Part shown: positions 7,827-12,350 of the stretch, piece by piece
How the letters are laid out: each line of letters starts with the position of its first letter
How positions within the stretch are numbered: the first letter of the stretch is position 1
Source of the DNA: Nitrospinota bacterium
GTDB lineage: Bacteria > Nitrospinota_A > UBA7883 > JACRLM01
DNA: 12,350 nt
Direction of reading: 5' to 3'
Assembly (NCBI GenBank): GCA_015231995.1
Contig: JADGAO010000082.1
Coordinates: forward strand, 1 to 12,350
Program-made: the position numbers and the translations under genes
The notes under the pieces: generated by a model
Database searches by the model: none
Told to the model about the DNA's origin: nothing
The model's input: only the letters and a program-made list of their open reading frames with translations

Positions 7827-8921
7827 TTATCCGACGCTCTCTTTGTAAACCGCTTCAATCGCGTCGAAGCGTTCTTCCATCAACTGCGGGTTCGGGATGG
7901 AAAGAGCCAGCCGGAACGATTCCACGGCTCCCTTCTCGTCGCCCGTCCGCAAAAGACAGAGGCCGCGACGGTATGGGGTTACATAATCGTGAGGAGCCGC
8001 TTTGATTGTTTCGGCGTACAGGTCGCAAGCCTTATTGTATTTTCCCGTAAAAAAGGCGAGGTCTGCGCTGATCTTTGTCAAGTGCAATGGCGTGGAGCCG
8101 CCGGAAGTATCCAGCGATTTTTCCAACGCCGTAAAACAGGCCACAGCCTTCGCGGTTTCGCCTTCATCGAGGTAATGACGGGTCAAAGACTCCAGAGCCT
8201 CCACGCATTCGGGGTCAATCCGCAAGGCTTCTTCAAAACGTCCAGCGGCTTCCCCGCGCCGTCTCATCGCCCATAACCGGTCGCCTTCGGCGATAAGGCG
8301 GTAAACGGCGCGTTTTTTGCCGTCCATCGCATGGGTGACGAGGTTTAACGAATGCGACAACAGGTAGCCGATTACGGCGGCCAGATCGTCGAGCCTGTCG
8401 AGGATGAAACCGAACGGGCCGCCAAGCGTCTCTTCTTTTTCGACAACCCCACGGTCGCCGGGGCGCAATTGGATCATCCGCCGTTCCACCTCGGCCAATG
8501 CGTAGGCGCGAGCTGTCAGGATTGCGTTTTTAGCGCATACCCGCAAATCATGGATATTCAACAGCCCCTGATCTGAACGCGAACGCGAAAGAAGGATAAG
8601 CGTTTTAAGCGACGGGTCGCTCGGCCTCGCTGAAAGGCCGTCCATCGCAAATTCAACTGCGTCTTCATACTCTCCGGCTCCGTATGACAAAACCGAGGCC
8701 GTCACCATCGCCGCCGCGTTTTTCGGGTATAGCCGTTTAAGGATGGCGCGATCTTCTTTTTCGCCGGAGAGAAGGGCTTTTTGTATGAAAAGGCGCGGGT
8801 CTATCCCGTCGCCGCAGGCTTTTTTAAGCGATTCGACCGCTGTCTCCATCCGCCCGGCTTTGGCGAGGCGCGAAACGGCGCGCAGGGTAAAGGCGGATTT
8901 GATGGTCATCTCTCCTCGCAT
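7827..8921 (-). CDS. TPR-repeat protein
   Basis: A 364-residue helical protein with tetratricopeptide-like repeats. The clearest run from residue 215 to 345: RLWAMRRRGEAAGRFEEALRIDP, HYLDEGETAKAVACFTALEKSL, FFTGKYNKACDLYAETIKAAP, and CLLRTGDEKGAVESFRLALSIPN. An earlier stretch (78-100, YGAGEYEDAVEFAMDGLSARP) is another unit. It has no signal peptide and no enzyme motif, and probably acts as a protein-interaction scaffold. It starts 42 bases after the cyclic-nucleotide-domain gene on the same strand, so it is likely the last gene of the rpsF transcript. The start is uncertain: ATG at 8921 has no clear ribosome site, while ATG at 8909 has GAGGAGAG abutting it, probably too close. Specific function unknown. 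Confidence 0.8.
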   Translation of the reverse strand: MRGEMTIKSAFTLRAVSRLAKAGRMETAVESLKKACGDGIDPRLFIQKALLSGEKEDRAILKRLYPKNAAAMVTASVLSYGAGEYEDAVEFAMDGLSARPSDPSLKTLILLSRSRSDQGLLNIHDLRVCAKNAILTARAYALAEVERRMIQLRPGDRGVVEKEETLGGPFGFILDRLDDLAAVIGYLLSHSLNLVTHAMDGKKRAVYRLIAEGDRLWAMRRRGEAAGRFEEALRIDPECVEALESLTRHYLDEGETAKAVACFTALEKSLDTSGGSTPLHLTKISADLAFFTGKYNKACDLYAETIKAAPHDYVTPYRRGLCLLRTGDEKGAVESFRLALSIPNPQLMEERFDAIEAVYKESVG

Positions 8922-8963
8922 GAAAGCCGTTTAAGGCGGAAGCCTTGCGCCTTTACGGAATCG

Positions 8964-9443
8964 TCACAGGAAAAGGTGGTTCTTAAGCTCCTCGCTGGCG
9001 TGGCGGACCTTCTTGCAAAGGATGGCGCAAAGGTTCCGCATGAACACATGCCCGAACAACGGGTCGGATTTGAGTATCTGGTTGAGCCTGGATTCTGGAA
9101 GCCTCAACACTTTCACGCTGTCCATGGCCACCACGGTGGCCGATCTGCGAAGCCCGTCTATGAACGAAAGTTCCCCGGCGATCCCCCGGAAAAACAGTAT
9201 CTCCAGGTTTGCCGGTTTTTCACCCGGCGCGGCCGAATCCAACCCCATCGCCGGAGGTTTCATTTTGAAGGATACAAGGCCTTCATGGATGACGAAAATG
9301 TCGCGGCTCTGCTCGTCCTCGTCCATCAGGACGGAGCCTTCAGGATAGGAACCCAGATCGGCGATGGATGCTAGTTTCTCCACCTGTTCGGCAGTCATAT
9401 CCACCGCCAATCCGCATTCCAAAAGGATGCCGGCCTTATCCAT
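8964..9443 (-). CDS. Stand-alone cyclic nucleotide-binding domain protein
   Basis: A 159-residue protein consisting of one CAP_ED/cNMP-binding fold with no DNA-binding helix-turn-helix or catalytic domain. The beta roll starts at about residue 30 (LGSYPEGSVLMDEDEQSRDIFVIHEG). The phosphate-binding cassette GELSFIDGLRRSATV (90-104) keeps Glu91 and Arg100 at the right spacing to bind a cyclic nucleotide. C-terminal helices follow. A strand-loop of about 20 residues (61-80, Pro/Ala-rich) is longer than in CRP. GGAGGG lies 6 bases before the ATG. It is placed 64 bases after rplI in the same direction and before the TPR gene. It may sense a cyclic nucleotide and act through a partner, perhaps the TPR protein; that is inference. 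Confidence 0.85.
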   Translation of the reverse strand: MDKAGILLECGLAVDMTAEQVEKLASIADLGSYPEGSVLMDEDEQSRDIFVIHEGLVSFKMKPPAMGLDSAAPGEKPANLEILFFRGIAGELSFIDGLRRSATVVAMDSVKVLRLPESRLNQILKSDPLFGHVFMRNLCAILCKKVRHASEELKNHLFL

Positions 9444-9474
9444 CAGGCGCCCTCCACTTTATTTAGCCGCAGGC

Positions 9475-9492
9475 GCGGAGCATAGGCTCCGC
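9475..9492 (-). terminator. Hairpin between rplI and the cNMP-domain gene, no U-tract
   Basis: GCGGAGC (9475-9481), loop ATAG, GCTCCGC (9486-9492) form a perfect 7-bp stem in the 64-base gap after rplI. No T-run follows on the minus strand, so it is more likely a partial terminator, RNA-processing site or message-stabilising end for the ribosomal genes than a full stop. Confidence 0.4.
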
Positions 9493-9507
9493 AAAACGCC
9501 AGCCGAT

Positions 9508-10029
9508 TTAGTCGTCCCTGTCCTCGTCGCTGGAATGGAACGGATTTTCATTCGCGTCCTCTTCCTGCTTGGGAGCCTCCACCACTTCCGGGCGGACGCT
9601 GACTTTCACCTTGGCGGTGATGCGCGGCTGGAGACGCACAACCACTTCGCTATCGCCGGCCTGCTTTATGTGATGATCCATCTCGATCTTCTTTTTGTCC
9701 ACGTCAAAGCCGCGCTCCTTGAGGGCCGCTTCCACGTCGGCGTTCGTGACGGAGCCGAAAAGCTTCCCGTCTTCGCCGGCCTTGCGAGTGAACACCAGAG
9801 GCTCGAGAGCCTCCATCGCAGTCTTGACGGTCTCCGCGTCCGCGAGGGAGCGGGCTATCTTCCTGGCCCTCTGCGTCTGGTTCGTCGTGAACGTGCGCAC
9901 GTTGCCCGGTGTGGCGGTCATCGCAAGCTTTCTCGGTATGAGATAGTTGCGGGCGTATCCCGGCGCGACGTTGACTTCCTGGCCTGGTTCGCCAAGCGTC
10001 TTTATGAACTCTGTGAGTATGACTTTCAT
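9508..10029 (-). CDS. rplI: 50S ribosomal protein L9
   Basis: A 173-residue ribosomal protein of the large subunit, binding 23S rRNA near the L1 stalk. The N-terminal rRNA-binding domain carries the family signature GEPGQEVNVAPGYARNYLIP (13-32). A long linking helix (about 45-75) leads to the C-terminal domain with GKLFGSVTNADVEAAL (89-104). The usual length is about 148 residues. Here an acidic tail follows after position 149 (PKQEEDANENPFHSSDEDRDD), probably disordered. AGGAGAT upstream of the ATG gives a good ribosome site. It follows the DUF2232 gene by 19 bases in the same operon. Confidence 0.97.
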   Translation of the reverse strand: MKVILTEFIKTLGEPGQEVNVAPGYARNYLIPRKLAMTATPGNVRTFTTNQTQRARKIARSLADAETVKTAMEALEPLVFTRKAGEDGKLFGSVTNADVEAALKERGFDVDKKKIEMDHHIKQAGDSEVVVRLQPRITAKVKVSVRPEVVEAPKQEEDANENPFHSSDEDRDD

Positions 10030-10048
10030 TCCAATATCTCCTGGAAAA

Positions 10049-10993
10049 TTACGGGTTCTTGTCTTTTCTGAAATCCACCCACACCTCCATCAAGCCCAAC
10101 CCGCTGGTGAGAAGCATGAAGAATGGGTGCGAGAATATCACAAAATACCCCACCGTCCTCAAGACAACGCTCGCGCTGTTCCTGAAAAACCAGTGATGTA
10201 TTATAGCCACGCCCTGTATCATGAACAGGGCCATCGTTATCAGCAATGCGTTGATCGAGACGAAACCTGACGAGCCTTCGCCTGCGAACAATATCCCGAA
10301 ACCGGGAACAACAACGCCCCAGACCATCCAGTCCGGGGTCTTCCACTCCGACAGCTTGTGGCTTTCAATCGCCCCGACCACGCCTGTCTTAAGCGATATG
10401 ATCCGCGTGATGACGATGTTGATCACCGCTATCATCAGAAGGCTGATGAGGACAAGCGACGGAAACACGCCGCCGAGCAGGGAGCCTAGTTGCGCCCTGT
10501 TCGCCTCAAGCCAGTCGGCCACCGCCGGATCGGAGTTTATGTTCCTGTTGGACTCGATCAGCGACGCTATGAGGGAATCTCCCCAGCCTGCGCCAAGCTC
10601 GAACGTCCCTTTCCCCTCCGCCACCGGCGAAGCCAGATACAGAAGCGATCCTGCGATAAACGCGGGAATCACCATCGCCGCCAGCGTTTTCTCCAACGAA
10701 AAAAGGCGTTCCCTCGACACAGCCAGCGCCCCGGCGATCATGCCGCAAAACGAAAGATAGACAAACGCCTGCCCCGCACCAGCCGTCACGAAAACGACGA
10801 TTGAGGAAAGAGCCGCAATCGCGGCCCCGCCCTTTATCCCAATCAGCGCGAAGGCGAAATACAAGGGCGTCGGCGCAAGGGCGCCCAAGACCGGCGCAAA
10901 GGCGGAGGCCAAAAAGAACCCCGCCGAAGCGAGGGCGCAGATCGCCGCCGGAACGGCGGAACCGCCGCCCCAACCCGCCGCAGACGCCGTCAT
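10049..10993 (-). CDS. DUF2232/YybS-like multi-pass membrane protein
   Basis: A predicted inner-membrane protein of 314 residues rich in hydrophobic helices, about eight: AAICALASAGFFLASAF, LYFAFALIG, IAALSSIVVFVTAG, FVYLSFCGMIAGALAV, AAMVIPAFIAGSLLYL, SLVLISLLMIAVINIVI, then GVVVPGFGILFAG and ALLITMALFMIQGVAII. The YybS/DUF2232 family is often encoded between rpsR and rplI; its function is not established. I identify it by position, length and topology. The ATG at 10993 lies 5 bases after the rpsR stop. An in-frame TTG at 11002 would overlap rpsR by 4 bases (TTGA) and add three residues. Neither has a strong ribosome site, so translation probably depends on coupling to rpsR. Confidence 0.8.
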   Translation of the reverse strand: MTASAAGWGGGSAVPAAICALASAGFFLASAFAPVLGALAPTPLYFAFALIGIKGGAAIAALSSIVVFVTAGAGQAFVYLSFCGMIAGALAVSRERLFSLEKTLAAMVIPAFIAGSLLYLASPVAEGKGTFELGAGWGDSLIASLIESNRNINSDPAVADWLEANRAQLGSLLGGVFPSLVLISLLMIAVINIVITRIISLKTGVVGAIESHKLSEWKTPDWMVWGVVVPGFGILFAGEGSSGFVSINALLITMALFMIQGVAIIHHWFFRNSASVVLRTVGYFVIFSHPFFMLLTSGLGLMEVWVDFRKDKNP

Positions 10994-10998
10994 GTTTT

Positions 10999-11247
10999 TC
11001 AAACGAAGCTGTACGGGAACAACGCCATGTTGCGGGCGCGTTTTATGGCGGTCGTCACCTTGCGCTGATGCGTGGCGCAGTTGCCGGATATCCTGCTCGG
11101 TATTATCTTGCCGCGATCCGTCAACAGGTTCTTAAGGGTTTTGACGTCCTTGTAGTCGACGTTTTCTATCTTGTCGGCGCAGAACCTGCACACCTTCTTC
11201 TGGAAGAAAGTCCGCTTGCCGCCGGTGGATGGTTTCTTTGGTCTCAT
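10999..11247 (-). CDS. rpsR: 30S ribosomal protein S18
   Basis: An 82-residue small-subunit protein that pairs with S6 on the 16S rRNA platform. Family landmarks are CRFC (21-24), IENVDYKDVKTLKNLLTDRGKI and PSRISGNCATHQRKVTTAIKRARNMALFPYS. The CxxC together with CATH (CxxH) makes a complete candidate zinc site, the zinc-binding (C+) form of S18 known in some lineages; many bacteria have lost it. AGGAG lies about 10 bases before the ATG. It follows ssb by 48 bases. Confidence 0.97.
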   Translation of the reverse strand: MRPKKPSTGGKRTFFQKKVCRFCADKIENVDYKDVKTLKNLLTDRGKIIPSRISGNCATHQRKVTTAIKRARNMALFPYSFV

Positions 11248-11295
11248 TATCTAAAAGCTCCTGTCTTTTTTTATTCGCGTTAATAGCCGTTCGTC

Positions 11296-11712
11296 CTAGA
11301 ACGGCACGTCGTCGTTTTGCGAAGCCTCGGCCGGGCCTGAGTTTGCGCCCCTGCCCTCCGCCTTGCCGGAATCGTCCTGGCCGCCTTTGCCCCCAAGGAA
11401 GACAACCTTCTCTGCCACAACTTCGATCTTGCTACGCTTCTGCCCCTCTTCCGTCTCCCAGGTGGAGTACTGAAGGCGGCCATCCACGCAAACCGACCGG
11501 CCTTTGGCAAGGTATTCCGAGCAGTTTTCGCCCTGTTTGCCCCAGACCACTATGTCAATGAAGTTGACCTTCTCCTTCCACTCGTCGCCCTGTTTGAACT
11601 TGTCGTTTACCGCAAGCCCGAACTTGGCGATGGCGAGGCCGGATGGAGTATAGCGAAGCTCCGGGTCCCGGGTGAGGTTGCCGATGAGGATTACTTTATT
11701 GAGGCTCGCCAT
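11296..11712 (-). CDS. ssb: Single-stranded DNA-binding protein
   Basis: A 138-residue protein that coats ssDNA in replication, repair and recombination. The OB fold spans about 1-108, with MASLNKVILIGNLTRDPELRYTPSG at the start and NFIDIVVWGKQGENCSEYLAKG (50-71). A short Gly/Asp-rich linker follows, then the acidic tip NDDVPF (133-138) that recruits partner proteins. I start at ATG 11712, because MASLNKVILIG is the standard N-terminus. The frame stays open to 11769 but that extension is rpsF DNA. It overlaps the end of rpsF by 17 bases, implying translational coupling. Confidence 0.96.
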   Translation of the reverse strand: MASLNKVILIGNLTRDPELRYTPSGLAIAKFGLAVNDKFKQGDEWKEKVNFIDIVVWGKQGENCSEYLAKGRSVCVDGRLQYSTWETEEGQKRSKIEVVAEKVVFLGGKGGQDDSGKAEGRGANSGPAEASQNDDVPF

Positions 11713-12073
11713 TTGCCGCAACCTCGATATCGTCCCCTTCGGCGCCGGATAGCACGGGGGCGGGGCCATACATGCGGCCCGCTCCGCCGTCGAATATCAC
11801 GGTCATCGCCTTGAGCGTAGCTTCGCTAAGCTCGAAACGGCGGGTGAGTTTGCCTATCAGCTGGGAATCCGAAGTGTGGCGGATTAGCGCGTAGTAACCG
11901 TAGCGGTGCTTTTTAATGGAAAAGCCCAGCCGCTTCTTCCCCCATTTTTCTTCCAGTGTGATGGAACCGCCATCGCCGGTTATCATGTCGCGGACGGCGG
12001 CGATCTCTTTTTCGATAGAGTCGTCCGTCAGGTCTGGCCGGATGATAAAAAGGGTCTCGTAGTCTCTGATCAT
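11696..12073 (-). CDS. rpsF: 30S ribosomal protein S6
   Basis: A 125-residue small-subunit protein, partner of S18. It shows MIRDYETLFIIRPDL at the N-terminus, EEKWGKKRLGFSIKKHRYGYYALI (about 42-65) and a last core strand near residue 93, after which an acidic tail of about 30 residues follows (GAEGDDIEVAANGEPQ), as is common in S6. The start is ATG 12073, with AAGGAGA 7 bases upstream. An in-frame GTG at 12079 is less likely because it would sit almost on the ribosome site. It is the first gene of the operon; promoter and leader hairpin lie upstream (12102-12180). Confidence 0.96.
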   Translation of the reverse strand: MIRDYETLFIIRPDLTDDSIEKEIAAVRDMITGDGGSITLEEKWGKKRLGFSIKKHRYGYYALIRHTSDSQLIGKLTRRFELSEATLKAMTVIFDGGAGRMYGPAPVLSGAEGDDIEVAANGEPQ

Positions 12074-12101
12074 TAACACTCTCCTTGCGGGTTAAACTTC
12101 C

Positions 12102-12137
12102 AAAAAATAATAGCTCCGTCCGAATCTACGGCGGAGC
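12102..12137 (-). promoter_or_regulatory. rpsF leader hairpin with U-rich tract (attenuator or S6:S18 site)
   Basis: On the minus strand GCTCCG-CCG, loop TAGATT, CGG-A-CGGAGC (12137 down to 12113) makes a stem with a single bulged A, directly followed by TATTATTTTTT (12112-12102). That looks like an intrinsic terminator about 30 bases before the rpsF start. rpsF leaders in many bacteria carry an RNA bound by the S6:S18 complex with a conserved CCG element; this hairpin contains CCG, but I cannot confirm the motif. Either reading implies autoregulation of the operon. Confidence 0.5.
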
Positions 12138-12151
12138 AAGGAGAAAAGAGT

Positions 12152-12180
12152 TTTTTACCATAATCGGACGGTTAAATCAA
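12152..12180 (-). promoter_or_regulatory. Candidate sigma-70 promoter for the rpsF operon
   Basis: Reading the minus strand, TTGATT (12180-12175) and TAAAAA (12157-12152) are separated by 17 bases, with TG one base before the -10 (extended -10). Each box matches 4 of 6 consensus bases. Transcription would start near 12145, placing the leader hairpin at the 5' end of a roughly 70-base leader. Confidence 0.45.
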
Positions 12181-12350
12181 CACTTATTGAAAACCGGAGA
12201 TTCCCCGTTTTTTGCTTTTCCACCTGAAAAATGAAGAAAGAACTGATTTGTCAGTCAGATGAAAGGTGTGGCGAAAGAATTACGGGGAAACTCCTGAATA
12301 TTCAATTCTACTTTGATCTTTCAGCCGAGAGCTTGTCCTGATGAGCGTTA
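12181..12350. other. Gene-free end of window
   Basis: No credible reading frame, tRNA or known RNA is recognised here. There is a weak plus-strand hairpin (AAAAC...GTTTT around 12190-12211) followed by a T-run, which could be a terminator facing the operon, and a small CTGA/TCAG palindrome (12243-12254). The sequence is intergenic as far as can be seen and is cut by the window edge. Confidence 0.4.

Noticed and set aside
9364..10071. Plus-strand open frame of 235 codons
   Set aside because: It is antisense to rplI, which is unmistakable by its L9 signature.
12333..12350. GTCCTGATGAG at the window end, resembling a hammerhead ribozyme core
   Set aside because: Only the CTGATGA box is present before the window stops. 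The matching GAAA box and stems cannot be seen, and a 7-base match is expected by chance.

Overview
The window is bacterial and mostly GC-rich. It has a complete ribosomal-protein/SSB operon on the minus strand (right half) and a regulatory plus accessory region on the plus strand (left half). The order rpsF-ssb-rpsR-DUF2232-rplI is common in Deltaproteobacteria and related phyla. With a NtrC-like regulator, GAF histidine kinase, Tat-exported zinc phospholipase C-like protein and many intergenic palindromic repeats, it suggests a deltaproteobacterial, Nitrospinota or Nitrospirota-like lineage. That placement is a low-confidence inference.

Left region (1-5627): a soluble GAF-GAF histidine kinase (134-1879) is followed by a visibly AT-rich block. 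The block holds a HEPN-type protein (1960-3318), a small orphan antitoxin-like gene (3347-3580) and what looks like the debris of its VapC toxin (about 3577-3646). A double-palindrome repeat (3705-3850) follows, then an AAA+ response regulator (3933-5327). The kinase and regulator may be a two-component pair pulled apart by the accessory block. The regulator lacks the GAFTGA loop used to contact sigma-54. A 251-bp element with 13-bp inverted ends (5373-5623) sits immediately before the next gene.

Middle (5632-7475): two overlapping plus-strand genes encode a MobA/GlmU-like nucleotidyltransferase with an unusual C-terminal half, and a zinc-dependent phospholipase C-family protein with a clear twin-arginine signal. 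After predicted cleavage the latter would begin with the tryptophan used as a zinc ligand in this family. A 350-bp gene-free gap (7476-7826) between convergent genes is packed with alternating repeat copies.

Right region (7827-12073, minus strand, read right to left): rpsF, ssb, rpsR, a DUF2232/YybS-like membrane protein, rplI, a small cyclic-nucleotide-binding-domain protein and a TPR protein. All are closely spaced or overlapping and could be one transcript. Upstream of rpsF I see a plausible promoter and a leader hairpin followed by a U-rich run, a candidate attenuator or S6:S18 autoregulatory site. The last 170 bases hold no gene that I recognise.

The most noteworthy signals are the HEPN accessory gene with its toxin-antitoxin remnant, the family of related intergenic repeats, the regulator without GAFTGA, the nucleotidyltransferase/Tat-phospholipase pair, and the rpsF leader.
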